A DNA stretch of 64,000 nucleotides from Jiangella mangrovi (GCF_014204975.1 NZ_JACHMM010000001.1:5952037-6016036), one strand, 5' to 3'. Counted from the stretch's first letter, positions 13,243 through 21,461 are shown. Numbers and translations are program-made. The notes: generated by a model not told the origin, from the sequence alone.

Positions 13243-14177
13243 GCTTCCTCCGTCGTGTTCGTGCCCGCCAGCATCAGGTAGAGGACCGCCATGCGGACGT
13301 AGACGCCGTTGGTGACCTGCTCGACGATGACCGAGCGGGCGCTGTCGGCGACCTCGGCGGTGATCTCCATGCCGCGGTTCATCGGGCCGGGGTGCAGGAC
13401 CAGCGCCTCGGGCGGCATGAGCGCCTGGCGGCGGGAGTCGAGGCCGTAGCGGCGGCTGTACTCGCGGGCCGACGGGAAGAACGCGGCGTTCATGCGCTCG
13501 TTCTGGACGCGGAGCATCATGACGGCGTCGGCGCCGGCCAGGGCGTCGTCGAGGTCGTAGCTGGTGGCGCACGGCCAGGCGTCGACGCCGTTGGGCAGCA
13601 GCGTGGGCGGCGCGACCAGCGTGACCTTCGCGCCGAGCGTCGCCAGCAGCAGGACGTTGCTGCGCGCCACGCGGCTGTGCAGCACGTCGCCGACGATGAC
13701 GATCTTCTTGCCGGCCAGCTCGCCCAGGTGGCGGCGCATGGTGAACGCGTCGAGCAGGGCCTGGGTGGGATGCTCGTGGGTGCCGTCGCCGGCGTTGACC
13801 ACGCAGGCGTTGATCCAGCCCGACGTCGCCAGCCGGTACGGCGCGCCACTCGACGAGTGCCGGACGACGACGCCGTCGGCGCCCATGGCCTCGAGCGTCA
13901 GCGCGGTGTCCTTGAGGCTCTCGCCCTTCGACAGGCTGGACCCCTTGGCCGAGAAGTTCACGACGTCGGCCGACAACCGCTTCGCCGCGAGCTCGAACGA
14001 CGTGCGGGTGCGGGTGGAGTCCTCGAAGAAGAGGTTCACCACCGTCCGGCCGCGCAGGGTCGGCAGCTTCTTGACGGCGCGGCCTTCGGTCAGGCGGGCC
14101 ATCTCGTCGGCGGTGTCGAGCACCAGCGTGGCGTCCTCGAGGGAGAGGTCGCCGGCGGAGAGCAGGTGGCGGATCAC
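13239..14177 (-). CDS. pyrB: Aspartate carbamoyltransferase, catalytic subunit
   Basis: A 312-residue enzyme that joins carbamoyl phosphate and aspartate, the committed step of pyrimidine synthesis. The carbamoyl-phosphate loop [15 protein letters not shown] is clear near residue 50, HPTQALLD lies near residue 130, and [13 protein letters not shown] near the end completes the active site. The GTG at 14177 overlaps the pyrR stop (GTGA). No pyrI regulatory-subunit gene is present, as expected in this lineage. Confidence 0.97.
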   Translation of the reverse strand: MIRHLLSAGDLSLEDATLVLDTADEMARLTEGRAVKKLPTLRGRTVVNLFFEDSTRTRTSFELAAKRLSADVVNFSAKGSSLSKGESLKDTALTLEAMGADGVVVRHSSSGAPYRLATSGWINACVVNAGDGTHEHPTQALLDAFTMRRHLGELAGKKIVIVGDVLHSRVARSNVLLLATLGAKVTLVAPPTLLPNGVDAWPCATSYDLDDALAGADAVMMLRVQNERMNAAFFPSAREYSRRYGLDSRRQALMPPEALVLHPGPMNRGMEITAEVADSARSVIVEQVTNGVYVRMAVLYLMLAGTNTTEEA

Positions 14178-14800
14178 GGGGCGACCTCGCTTCCTGCCGC
14201 CTCGGCGGATTCGGCGGATTCGGCGGATTCGGCCGGTTCGCCGGGCTCGCGGGCGGGTTTGTCGAGGAGGACGCCGTCGTGGCCGTCGGACTCGGTGAGC
14301 CGCACCTTCACGCTCTCGGCCAGGCTGGTCGGGATGTTCTTGCCGACGTGGTCGGCGCGGATGGGCAGCTGGCGGTGGCCGCGGTCGACGAGGACGACCA
14401 GCCGGACCGCGCGCGGCCGCCCGATGTCCTCGAGCGCCGTCAGCGCCGCCCGGATGGTGCGCCCCGAGAACAGGACGTCGTCGACCAGCACCACGATGCG
14501 GTCGTCGACCCCGCCGGGCGGGATCTCGGTGTGCTCGAGCGCCCGGGCCGGCCGCAGCCGCAGATCGTCGCGGTACATGGTGACGTCGAGTGCCCCGACG
14601 GGGACCTCGATGCCCTCGACCGCGGAGATCCGCTGGGCCAGCCGGTGCGCGAGCGGGACGCCGCGCTTCGGGATGCCGAGGAGGACGAGGTCGGTGGCGC
14701 CCTTGTTGCGCTCCACCACCTCGTGGGCGATACGCGTCAAGGCCCGGGCGACGTCGTCGCCGTCGAGTACCTCGCGCGCGCCGGTCAGGTCGCGAGACAT
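14174..14800 (-). CDS. pyrR: Pyrimidine operon regulator / uracil phosphoribosyltransferase
   Basis: PyrR binds pyr leader RNA in response to UMP and also has uracil phosphoribosyltransferase activity. The PRPP loop [17 protein letters not shown] lies near residues 93-109, and the basic segments [11 protein letters not shown] and [13 protein letters not shown] are those that contact RNA in the family. At 208 residues it is longer than the usual 180-195 because of an Ala-Glu-Ser tail encoded by a 9-base tandem repeat. The ATG at 14800 follows a full AAGGAGGT ribosome site that forms part of its own putative PyrR-binding leader. It is the first gene of the pyr operon. Confidence 0.95.
   Translation of the reverse strand: MSRDLTGAREVLDGDDVARALTRIAHEVVERNKGATDLVLLGIPKRGVPLAHRLAQRISAVEGIEVPVGALDVTMYRDDLRLRPARALEHTEIPPGGVDDRIVVLVDDVLFSGRTIRAALTALEDIGRPRAVRLVVLVDRGHRQLPIRADHVGKNIPTSLAESVKVRLTESDGHDGVLLDKPAREPGEPAESAESAESAEAAGSEVAP
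14202..14228. repeat. 9-base tandem repeat in the pyrR tail
   Basis: Three perfect copies of TCGGCGGAT lie in a row in the 3' end of pyrR, followed by a degenerate fourth. They keep the frame and encode a repeated Glu-Ser-Ala unit ([11 protein letters not shown]). The tail length is likely variable between strains through slippage. Confidence 0.85.
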
Positions 14801-14810
14801 GCTTCGCAGG

Positions 14811-14842
14811 ACCTCCTTCCCCGCCTCACGGGACGGGACTTA
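14811..14842 (-). promoter_or_regulatory. Putative PyrR-binding RNA element overlapping the pyrR ribosome site
   Basis: Read on the minus strand, the leader just before pyrR folds as a short hairpin CCCG-TGAGG-CGGG directly joined to the ribosome binding site AAGGAGGT (14818-14811). A GTGAGG loop on a C/G stem is, from memory, the hallmark of actinobacterial PyrR-binding loops. Because the element runs into the ribosome site, PyrR bound with UMP would block translation of pyrR and, through coupling, of the downstream genes. A possible -10 (GATACT, 14870-14865) lies upstream; no clear -35 is seen. Confidence 0.65.
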
Positions 14843-14913
14843 AAGGATGTCGGTCAGTTGCGAGAGTATCAGCGGGGCCTGCGTCGTTCCGGCCCGGCAC
14901 GCTGTCGGTCCTG

Positions 14914-15321
14914 TCACACCTCCTCGTGGCTGACCGGTGCGACGACGCGGAGGCCGACGGCCCGGGCGGCGTCCGCCTGCCGGAGGTCGTAGGCGACCAG
15001 CTCGACCGCCTCGACCCGGATCGCGACGGCGACATGCAGGGCGTCCAGGCTCCGAAGCTGTTGCCCGGGCAGCAGCCCGGCCTCGACGAAGGTGGCGCGA
15101 TCGGGCTCGTAGAGGTCGAAGCGTTCCAGCACCTCGGTGACCCGGCCCTGGTCCAGTCCGACTCGCGTGGCGAGCCGGCGCAGCTCGGTCTCGAGCAGCA
15201 TGCTCGACACCAGCGGCAGCCCTGCGTCCTGGCGGGCATCGAGGTAGTCGGCGAGCGCCCCCGACTCCGGCTCCTCGATCAGCAGCTTCGCCGCGGCGGA
15301 CGTCTCGACGTAGACGTTCAT
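14914..15321 (-). CDS. PIN-domain ribonuclease toxin, VapC family
   Basis: A 135-residue PIN-domain protein, the expected size of a VapC RNase toxin. The acidic metal-binding residues are spread as usual: YVETSAAAKLL at the start (Glu where many have Asp), LLETELRR in the middle, and SLDALHVAVAI plus AYDLRQADAARAVGL toward the end. I chose the ATG at 15321 with GGTGAG upstream; a GTG at 15339 that overlaps the antitoxin stop is also possible. It is paired with the antitoxin gene immediately upstream, which supports a toxin-antitoxin operon. RNA target unknown. Confidence 0.85.
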   Translation of the reverse strand: MNVYVETSAAAKLLIEEPESGALADYLDARQDAGLPLVSSMLLETELRRLATRVGLDQGRVTEVLERFDLYEPDRATFVEAGLLPGQQLRSLDALHVAVAIRVEAVELVAYDLRQADAARAVGLRVVAPVSHEEV

Positions 15322-15335
15322 CGAGCGCTCACCGC

Positions 15336-15587
15336 TCACCGCTCGCCGCGGAGGTCGTCGAGGAGCTCCCGTACCGGCGTGTCGAGCCGGACCCGTTCGA
15401 GTCCGGCCAGGCCGCCGCGGACCCGGGCCTCACGCACCCGCAGACTAGACCGGCGACTGGCCGGCGGCACCAGGATCGCCACGATCTCGCCGTGGTTGCT
15501 GATCGCGATGCTCTCGCCCGCCTGCACGTCGCGCAGGACGGCGCTGCTGTTGTTGCGCAGCTCGCGATGCGGGATGGTTCGCGCCAT
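15336..15587 (-). CDS. Antitoxin, Phd/YefM (prevent-host-death) family
   Basis: An 83-residue protein whose first half has the Phd/YefM dimer and DNA-binding pattern: MARTIPHRELRNNSSAVLRDVQAGESIAISNHGEIVAILVP. The C-terminal part (RLDTPVRELLDDLRGER) would be the toxin-binding segment. A strong ribosome site (GGAGGTGG) precedes the ATG at 15587. It lies just upstream of the PIN toxin gene; such antitoxins usually repress their own operon and neutralise the toxin. Confidence 0.85.
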   Translation of the reverse strand: MARTIPHRELRNNSSAVLRDVQAGESIAISNHGEIVAILVPPASRRSSLRVREARVRGGLAGLERVRLDTPVRELLDDLRGER

Positions 15588-15625
15588 CGGCCCCACCTCC
15601 TCGAGGTGTAGCAAACGTAGCACCA

Positions 15626-15736
15626 TCAGCTCTCGTCGTCCTCCTCGTCGTCCTCCTCGGGGTCGTACGCCTCGCGTAGTTCGTCGCGTACCTCGGCCTC
15701 GGCCGACGGCTCGGTCTCTCGGCTGTGCGTCTGCAT
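15626..15736 (-). CDS. Small acidic protein (36 residues), unknown
   Basis: A short reading frame missed by length-limited gene calls. The ATG at 15736 follows a strong ribosome site (GGGAGGAG) at ideal spacing. The product starts MQTHSRETEPSAEAEVRDEL, and its last 12 residues are almost all Asp and Glu, so it is extremely acidic. It ends 38 bases before the antitoxin start. I recognise no family and it lacks the Gln/Glu C-terminus of Pup. It could be a leader or a DNA-mimic-like partner of the toxin-antitoxin pair, but this is speculation. Confidence 0.45.
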   Translation of the reverse strand: MQTHSRETEPSAEAEVRDELREAYDPEEDDEEDDES

Positions 15737-15879
15737 GTCGGCTCCTCCCATGCGGCCGGCTGGTCGGCCACTCACTACCTATGGGTGGTTTCCGGAGCCG
15801 GAATGTGACAGCGCGACCGAGATCTCTTCCCGATTGGTTCCCTTGGCACGCCTGACTGCCGGAATGGTTCGATGACGCT

Positions 15880-16215
15880 GTGAGCATCTCGAGCGGGCAG
15901 TTGATCGACCACCTCCGCGCGCTGACCGACCGCGACGTCCCCTCGCGCCGGCTCGCGGCGGACGTGATCACCGACGTGTACGACGCGTTCGACGTGACCG
16001 AGGTGCTGGTCGTCTCGTACGTGCTGGTCAGCCTCGCAGCGGTGGAGACCGAGGAGAACTGCCTGGAGGCCCAGCTGAACGCGCTGGGCGCCATGACCGA
16101 GCGGCACCTCCTCCCCGAGGCGACGCTGAACCGGCTCGAGTCCATCGGCCGCGACTCACTGCCGCAGCACCTCGCCGAGTACTACGACGGCCTGGTGGAG
16201 CAGCGCGACTGGTAG
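15880..16215 (+). CDS. Conserved small protein, unknown function
   Basis: A 111-residue protein, probably all-helical, starting at GTG 15880 (an ATG nearby is followed at once by a stop). It has no signal peptide or membrane segment; charged and aliphatic residues alternate as in a helical bundle (DVITDVYDAFDVTEVLVVSYVLVSLAAVE). The C-terminal half (LNRLESIGRDSLPQHLAEYYDGLVEQ) resembles HEAT-like or immunity-type small proteins in composition only. The ribosome site is weak. It is divergent from the small acidic gene, separated by 143 bases. Function not assigned. Confidence 0.6.
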   Translation: MSISSGQLIDHLRALTDRDVPSRRLAADVITDVYDAFDVTEVLVVSYVLVSLAAVETEENCLEAQLNALGAMTERHLLPEATLNRLESIGRDSLPQHLAEYYDGLVEQRDW

Positions 16216-16244
16216 GCACCGCCCCCGCTGCCCGCCTACGACGG

Positions 16245-16336
16245 AACGGTGTGGGATCGCTGCAGCGACGGTGTGGCATAGGTGTTGCCAGGACGACAGC
16301 TATGCCACCCGGTCGGCGCAGCGATCCCACACCGTT
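16245..16336. repeat. Large interrupted palindrome (19-bp and 9-bp perfect arms)
   Basis: The outer arms 16245-16263 and 16318-16336 are perfectly complementary over 19 bases (core GTGTGGGATCGCTGC). Inside, GTGGCATAG (16273-16281) pairs perfectly with CTATGCCAC (16300-16308). The two stems are separated by unpaired bulges of about 9 bases. It lies between two plus-strand genes (stop at 16215, start at 16400). It could be a mobile or REP-like palindromic element, or a strong RNA structure; no T-run follows. Confidence 0.85.
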
Positions 16337-16399
16337 GGCGAACAGGGCCCGCGAAATCGGGGTGCGGCCGCCGGGCCGGGGCACCTACGGTGACCACCC

Positions 16400-16951
16400 A
16401 TGGAGCTGCGCCTCGAACGACCCGCCGACCACGACGCCGTCCACGACCTGCATCGGCAGGCGTTCGGAGGCGAGCACGGGGAGCTGGTCGCGACCCTCAC
16501 CCGCGAGCTCCGCGCCCTGCTCGAACCCGAGCGCGGGCTCTCGCTCGTCGCCGTCGAGGGCGACGGCGCCGGGCAACAGATCGTGGGGCACGTGCTCCTG
16601 ACCCACTCCATCCTCGACGCGCCCGAGCGACTGGTCGACGTGCTGGTGCTGAGCCCGGTCGGGGTGCTGCCGACGCACCAGAAGCAGGGCGCCGGCAGCG
16701 CGCTCATCACCCGCGCCCTCGAGCTCGCCGACGAGCAACACGCCCCCGCCGTCTTCCTCGAGGGCTCGCCGACCTACTACCCGCGCCTCGGGTTCGAGCC
16801 CGGCGAGCCGCTCGGGTTCCGCAAGCCGTCGCTGCGCATCCCCGACGCCGCGTTCCAGGTCCGGCGTCTCAGCGCCTACGACCCGCGAATGACCGGCACG
16901 CTCGTCTACTCGGAGATCTTCTGGCGCCACGACGCCGTCGGCCTCCGCTGA
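16400..16951 (+). CDS. GNAT-family N-acetyltransferase
   Basis: A 183-residue acyltransferase. The acetyl-CoA signature is VLPTHQKQGAGSALITRAL (motif A, residues about 93-111), preceded by the beta strand VDVLVLSPVGV and followed by YYPRLGFEPGEPLGFRKP (motif B). This matches the COG3153-like group of small-molecule N-acetyltransferases. The ATG at 16400 has no strong ribosome site, so the message may be nearly leaderless. The substrate cannot be predicted. Confidence 0.85.
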   Translation: MELRLERPADHDAVHDLHRQAFGGEHGELVATLTRELRALLEPERGLSLVAVEGDGAGQQIVGHVLLTHSILDAPERLVDVLVLSPVGVLPTHQKQGAGSALITRALELADEQHAPAVFLEGSPTYYPRLGFEPGEPLGFRKPSLRIPDAAFQVRRLSAYDPRMTGTLVYSEIFWRHDAVGLR

Positions 16952-16966
16952 CGAGACGTCGACGGC

Positions 16967-17368
16967 TCACCGCCCGGCGAACTTGCCCCATCCGTGCCAC
17001 CGGTCGACCTCGATCCAGGCGCTGATGCGCCCGCGGTCGCGCCGTCCGTATTCGTGGCCGGTGTAGTGCCGCGACAGCCGGTCGATGTCGGCCAGGCCCT
17101 CGTCGTCGAAGAGGTCGACGACGCGGCCCTGGACGCTGACGTGGGTGTACCAGTCCTCGGCGAGCGCGGTGAGGCTGACCCGCGGGTCGGCCCGCAGGTG
17201 CTCGACCCGCTTGCGCGACTCGTCGAGGTTGATGAGGATGCGCCCGTCCTCCCAGAAGTACCAGGTCGCGACGGTGACCGGGCCGCTCGGGCCAATGGTC
17301 CCCATGACCGCGGGGTTGGGCTGGGCGAGGAACGCGCTGATGTCGTCAGGAAGCGGGGGCTTCGGCAT
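16967..17368 (-). CDS. PPOX-class flavin/F420-binding protein
   Basis: A 133-residue split-barrel protein of the pyridoxamine-phosphate-oxidase-like superfamily. The pattern FLAQPNPAVMGTIGPSGPVTVATWYFWEDGRILINLDESRKRVEHLRADPRVSL is the usual core, which binds FMN or coenzyme F420. Many actinobacterial members reduce small substrates with F420H2, but the cofactor cannot be told from the sequence. The ATG at 17368 lies inside the upstream SnoaL-like gene (23-base overlap), so the two are probably co-translated. Confidence 0.85.
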   Translation of the reverse strand: MPKPPLPDDISAFLAQPNPAVMGTIGPSGPVTVATWYFWEDGRILINLDESRKRVEHLRADPRVSLTALAEDWYTHVSVQGRVVDLFDDEGLADIDRLSRHYTGHEYGRRDRGRISAWIEVDRWHGWGKFAGR

Positions 17369-17747
17369 CCCCCGATCCAACCACAGCCGCCTGCGCCGCC
17401 CGCGCCGCCTGGAACGGCAGGCGGTCGAACACGAACCAGCTGTGCGCGATCCTCCCATCGACGACGGTGACGCATTCGGCTCCGGGGGCCTGGGCCACCA
17501 GCCGGGTCGCGGAGTCGTACATGACGACGGCTGTCGAGTCGTCGCCGAACGCGCCCAGCAGGGTGACGCCGAGCAGCTGCGACACGTACGGCTCCATGAA
17601 GGCGCGGTACGCGTCGACCCCCTCCAGCCGGCCGGGCGGCGCCTCGCAGACGACGTCCACGGCGATGTACTCCAGCGCCGCGTCGAGGTCACCGCCCGCC
17701 CAGGCCCGGTGGTACGCAAGCGCGACGTCCAGGGCTGCACTACTCAT
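17346..17747 (-). CDS. SnoaL-like (NTF2-fold) protein
   Basis: A 133-residue NTF2-fold protein. ALAYHRAWAGGDLDAALEYIAVDVVCEAPPGRLEGVDAYRAFMEPYV is the typical start of SnoaL/ketosteroid-isomerase-like domains, and VVDGRIAHSWFVFDRLPF matches the C-terminal strands. The start is ATG 17747 with GGAAGGA upstream. It is divergent from an ECF sigma gene whose protein carries a similar fold at its C-terminus, so the two may be functionally related. Enzyme or binding role unknown. Confidence 0.75.
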   Translation of the reverse strand: MSSAALDVALAYHRAWAGGDLDAALEYIAVDVVCEAPPGRLEGVDAYRAFMEPYVSQLLGVTLLGAFGDDSTAVVMYDSATRLVAQAPGAECVTVVDGRIAHSWFVFDRLPFQAARAAQAAVVGSGDAEAPAS

Positions 17748-17818
17748 GATCAACGGTCCTTCCGAGGTGAGTTCATACCGACAGCAGTGCTGACACCGTC
17801 GGCCCCCGGAACGGAACG

Positions 17819-17854
17819 GTCGTGGGACGACTCGTGGGACGTCTCGTGGGACGA
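17819..17854. repeat. 12-base tandem repeat ahead of the ECF sigma gene
   Basis: Three copies of TCGTGGGACGNN (N is AC, TC or AT) lie end to end, eight bases before the GTG start at 17862. Translated in the sigma frame they would give a Ser-Trp-Asp-Asp repeat. I regard them as leader sequence, possibly with a regulatory role, because a GTG lies directly after them. Confidence 0.8.
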
Positions 17855-17861
17855 TTCGGGC

Positions 17862-18875
17862 GTGACGTCCCCGCTCCTCGACCGCGCCCGGGCCGGTGAC
17901 CACGACGCGTTCGCCGAGCTGGTCGAGCCGTACCGCCGTGAGCTGCAGCTGCACTGCTACCGGCTGCTCGGCCGCCTCGCCGACGCCGAGGACGCGGTGC
18001 AGGAGACGCTGCTCGCGGCGTGGCGCGGGCTGCCGGAGTTCGAGGGCCGGGCGTCGGTGCGGAGTTGGCTGTACCGCATCGCGACGCACCGCTGTCTCAA
18101 CGCGATCCGCGACGGTGGACGAAGGCCGCCGCCGTCGCCCGTCCCGCCGTTCGAGGCACCCGAGCCCACCACGCACACCGAGGTCCCCTGGCTGCAGCCG
18201 TACCCCGACGTCCTGCTGCCCGAGTCGGCCTACCTGCACCGCGAGCAGGTCGAGCTGGCCTTCGTCGAGGCGCTGCAGCAGCTGCCGCCGCGGCAGACCG
18301 CCGCCCTCGTGGTGTGCGACGTGCTCGGCTTCCCGCTGGCCGAGGCGGCGGCCATGCTCGACACGACGGCGACGGCGGTCAAGGGGGCGCTGCAGCGGGC
18401 CCGGTCGACGCTGCGATCGAGCACCACCCGGCCGCCGGCGCACGGCTCGGCCGAGGAGCGCCGCCTCAGCAAGGAGTTCGCCACCGCGTTCGTCGCCGAC
18501 GACGTCGACGCCGTCGTCGCGCTGCTCACCGACGACGCCTGGCTGGCCATGCCGCCGGCGCCGCACCAGTACGTCGGGGCGGCGGCGATCGCCGGGTTCC
18601 TCCGCGCCAGCGCGGGCTGGCGGGCGGGCCGGCTCTACTCACTGCTCCCCACCCGGGCCAACGCCCAGCCCGCGTTCGGCCTCTACCTCGACGCGGCCCC
18701 CGCCGGGCTCGTCGTGCTCGCCCTCGACGGCGACCGGGTCGCCCGGATCACGCGCTTCATGGACGACACCCTGTTCCCCGCGTTCGGCCTGCCCAGGGCG
18801 TTCAGCCGATCCCCCGCATCTGCAGCACCTTCAGGGCCAGCGCCAGATCCAGCCGCAGCTCCGGATCGGTGGTGA
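17862..18875 (+). CDS. ECF sigma factor with C-terminal SnoaL-like domain
   Basis: A 337-residue group IV sigma factor. Region 2 is FAELVEPYRRELQLHCYRLLGRLADAEDAVQETLLAAWR (residues about 13-51) with the SVRSWLYRIATHRCLNAIR tail. Region 4 is LPPRQTAALVVCDVLGFPLAEAAAMLDTTATAVKGALQRARS. Residues from about 205 on form an NTF2/SnoaL-like domain (FATAFVADDVDAVVALLTDDAWLAMPP), a known intramolecular control module in this class (SigG/SigX5-like). No anti-sigma gene is adjacent. The last 74 bases overlap the convergent pucR gene. A paralog lies at 32749-33705. Confidence 0.9.
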   Translation: MTSPLLDRARAGDHDAFAELVEPYRRELQLHCYRLLGRLADAEDAVQETLLAAWRGLPEFEGRASVRSWLYRIATHRCLNAIRDGGRRPPPSPVPPFEAPEPTTHTEVPWLQPYPDVLLPESAYLHREQVELAFVEALQQLPPRQTAALVVCDVLGFPLAEAAAMLDTTATAVKGALQRARSTLRSSTTRPPAHGSAEERRLSKEFATAFVADDVDAVVALLTDDAWLAMPPAPHQYVGAAAIAGFLRASAGWRAGRLYSLLPTRANAQPAFGLYLDAAPAGLVVLALDGDRVARITRFMDDTLFPAFGLPRAFSRSPASAAPSGPAPDPAAAPDRW

Positions 18876-20514
18876 ACGGGCCGAGGATCCGCTCGAGCTT
18901 GCTGATGCGGTAGCGCAGCGTGTTGTAGTGGAAGTGCAGCTGCCGCGCCGCCTCGGCGACGTTGAGGTTGGTGTCGAGCAGGACCTTCAGCGTGTGCCGC
19001 AGGTCCTCCATCTCGGGGTCGTCCTCGGCGGCGAGGCCGTGCAGGGTCTCGCGGACGAAGCCGCGCAGCTCCTCACGGTCCTCGATCTGGCTGAGCAGCC
19101 GGAACGAGCCGAGGCTGTCGAAATGTGCCAGGGATCCGCGGCCGTTCATCTGCCGTCCGACGTCGACGGCGCGGCGGGCCTGCTCGTAGCCGACGGGCAG
19201 CCGCTCGGGGTCGTCGACGAGCCGGCTCACGCCGGTGGAGAACGACCGCCGGCCGCCACCGCCGTCGCCGGAGACCTGCCGGACCGCCTCGCGCACGGCC
19301 GACTCCGCGTCCTGGCGCGGCCCGACCGGCAGCAGGGCCACCACCTCCTGCGCGAACCCGACGACGGCGGCCCGCGGGTCGCGCCGGCCGACGACCGACT
19401 GCCAGGCGACGGTGAACCGCTCCTGGACGGGGCGCAGCTGCAGCCCGGCCGACCCGGCCGTCCCGTTCTCGGGATCCAGCTCGGCCACGACGACGACGAG
19501 CTCGCGGCCGACGTCCCAGCCCAGCGACTCGCAGTGCGCCACGATGCGCTCGCGGTCGCCGGCCCGCCCGGACAGCACGTCGCGGAGGAAGTCGCCGCGG
19601 TACTTGCTCTCGACGGCGGTGACGGCGAGCTGCTTGTTCACGGCCAGCGCGGCGACGGTGGCGGCCCGCTCCAGCACGGTGACGTCGGCGACGTCGAGGC
19701 TGCGGTGCCGGGCGAACGCGACGATGCGCCCGTGGTCGACGCGGCCGGCCACGATCGACACGACGGCGTGCCAGCCGGGCACGTCGACGTGCGAGTGGAC
19801 GCCGCCGGGCTCGTACTCGGTCCGGAACCGGCCGGAGGTGTCGAAGCACGGCGTGTGCCGCCACGACGCGAGGTCGTCGACGTTGCCGCCCTCGGCGAGG
19901 ATGCGCCCGTCCGCCGTCGTCACCATGACCGGCACCCCGAGCACGGCGGACGTCTTCGTGACCAGCTCCGTCAGCCCGCCGCCCTCGAGCACCACCGACA
20001 GCAGCGCGTGGTGCACCTCCCAGGACCTCTCCAGCGCGGCGGCCTGCTTGTTCAGCACGCCGGTGAGGACCTGGTTGAGGATGTCGTCGAAGCCGACGGC
20101 GTCGGGCAGGAGCAGCAGCGGCAGCCCGAGCCGGTCCGCCTCGTGGATCATCTCGTCCGGCAGGGCATCGAGGTAGCGGTGCAGTTTGACGCCCAGCGCG
20201 GCCAGCCCGCGCGCGTCCAGTTCGGCGACGAGGCCCGGCAGGCCCTGCGGGGTGTTGCGCAGCGGGTACCCGGTGGTCAGCAGCAGCTCGTTCGGCTTGA
20301 CCCACGGCAGGATGTCGGGGACCTCCATGATGTTGGCCCGCTGGACCACGCGGTCGAGCCCGGACTCACCCGCCAGCAGCCGCGCTCCGGCGAGCGCGGG
20401 GATCTCCATCGCCTTGCGCACCGTCAGGCCCGGCATGGCGTGCGCCGGCCAGTTGGCAGCGTCGGCTGGCAACTCCGGCGAACCCTGGGCCCGATCGTTG
20501 GCAAGTTTGCCCAT
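18802..20514 (-). CDS. PucR-family transcriptional regulator
   Basis: A 570-residue activator-type regulator. The N-terminal PucR domain is recognisable (LTVRKAMEIPALAGARLLAGESGLDRVVQRANIMEVPDILPWVKPNELLLTTGYPL), a GGDEF-like middle (CdaR_GGDEF) follows, and the C-terminal PucR helix-turn-helix is NLNVAEAARQLHFHYNTLRYRISKLERILG. The family often governs purine and ureide catabolism, and this gene is divergent from the allH-fdrA-allG set with 77 bases between, so I infer it controls that set. The start is uncertain: ATG 20514, or ATG 20436 which lies just before the domain. Confidence 0.88.
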   Translation of the reverse strand: MGKLANDRAQGSPELPADAANWPAHAMPGLTVRKAMEIPALAGARLLAGESGLDRVVQRANIMEVPDILPWVKPNELLLTTGYPLRNTPQGLPGLVAELDARGLAALGVKLHRYLDALPDEMIHEADRLGLPLLLLPDAVGFDDILNQVLTGVLNKQAAALERSWEVHHALLSVVLEGGGLTELVTKTSAVLGVPVMVTTADGRILAEGGNVDDLASWRHTPCFDTSGRFRTEYEPGGVHSHVDVPGWHAVVSIVAGRVDHGRIVAFARHRSLDVADVTVLERAATVAALAVNKQLAVTAVESKYRGDFLRDVLSGRAGDRERIVAHCESLGWDVGRELVVVVAELDPENGTAGSAGLQLRPVQERFTVAWQSVVGRRDPRAAVVGFAQEVVALLPVGPRQDAESAVREAVRQVSGDGGGGRRSFSTGVSRLVDDPERLPVGYEQARRAVDVGRQMNGRGSLAHFDSLGSFRLLSQIEDREELRGFVRETLHGLAAEDDPEMEDLRHTLKVLLDTNLNVAEAARQLHFHYNTLRYRISKLERILGPFTTDPELRLDLALALKVLQMRGIG

Positions 20515-20591
20515 GCGATGACGGTATCCCTCCCGGCTAGTTTCGTGGCAGTCCCAGTTCAGGTGATCTTGGGCGGAAACGGAGGTCGCGA

Positions 20592-21461
20592 GTGCCGGTA
20601 CCGACGGTTCCGACCGGGGTCCGGGCCGCCCGGCCATGGCCGGGCGCCGCGTCACGGCAGGTCCTGCCGGGCGCCGCGAGCACCGTCGTCGCCGCTCTCG
20701 TCGGGGGTCCACGGCTCACCGGGGAGGTCGTGGCCGCCACCCGCACGCTGACCGCCGTCCTGGTCGACCACGGAACCGGGCCGGTGCTCCTGTGCATCAC
20801 CGGCCCGGCTGCCGTGCGCCTCCCGTGCGCCGTCGTCACGCCCTGGCCGGTGTCGGGGCTGCGACCCGGCCAGCGGGCGGTCGTCGGCGACGGCGAGCTG
20901 AGCATCGGCGATCCGGGGGCCGACGGCGTCCTCGTGTCGGTCGCGCGGTGGTGGCGGGTGCGCCCGGCGACCATCGGCGACGTCGCGCTCGCGCGCTCGC
21001 GCACGGCGGGCCTCGCGGACGGCGCGGGGCTCGACGGCGGCATCGTGGCGGCCTCGGGGCGGCTCGGGCTGGCGCTGCTCTGTGGCGACGACGACGAGCT
21101 GGCGGACGCCGTCGACGGCCTGCTCGGTCTCGGGCCCGGCCTGACGCCCGCCGGCGACGACGTGCTGGCCGGCGCGCTGGTCGTCGCGGCCGCGCTCGGC
21201 CGGGCGGCGCGGCTGGCATCCGCCGTCGGGGCCGCCGTCCCGTTCGCGCGCACCACCGCCGTCTCCGCCGGTCTGCTCCCCCACGCCGCCCACGGCCTGG
21301 CCGCCCCGCAGCTCGCCGCGTACCTGGCCGCGCTGGGCGCCGCCCGCGGCGACGTCGACGCGGCCGAACGGCGGCTGCTCGACGTCGGCCACACCTCCGG
21401 CGCCGCGCTGCGGCTGGGCGCCGTGGTCGCCCTGGCCGCGCTCGCCGGCGGTCCGCGGTGA
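20592..21461 (+). CDS. allH: DUF2877 protein, AllH/YlbF-like
   Basis: A 289-residue protein of the DUF2877 family. The signature LLGLGPGLTPAGDDVLAGAL (residues about 178-197) is characteristic, with HTSGAALRLGAVVAL near the end. In E. coli the relative YlbF sits beside FdrA and YlbE in the allantoin cluster; from memory these three have been reported to form an oxamate carbamoyltransferase (AllFGH). Here the same three families are fused into one operon by overlaps. The start is GTG 20592 after GGAGGTCGCGA. The function here is inferred from neighbours. Confidence 0.8.
   Translation: MPVPTVPTGVRAARPWPGAASRQVLPGAASTVVAALVGGPRLTGEVVAATRTLTAVLVDHGTGPVLLCITGPAAVRLPCAVVTPWPVSGLRPGQRAVVGDGELSIGDPGADGVLVSVARWWRVRPATIGDVALARSRTAGLADGAGLDGGIVAASGRLGLALLCGDDDELADAVDGLLGLGPGLTPAGDDVLAGALVVAAALGRAARLASAVGAAVPFARTTAVSAGLLPHAAHGLAAPQLAAYLAALGAARGDVDAAERRLLDVGHTSGAALRLGAVVALAALAGGPR

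Noticed and set aside
15626-15736. Pup-like protein tag
   Set aside because: The small acidic protein lacks the C-terminal Gly-Gly-Gln/Glu end and the helical pattern of Pup.
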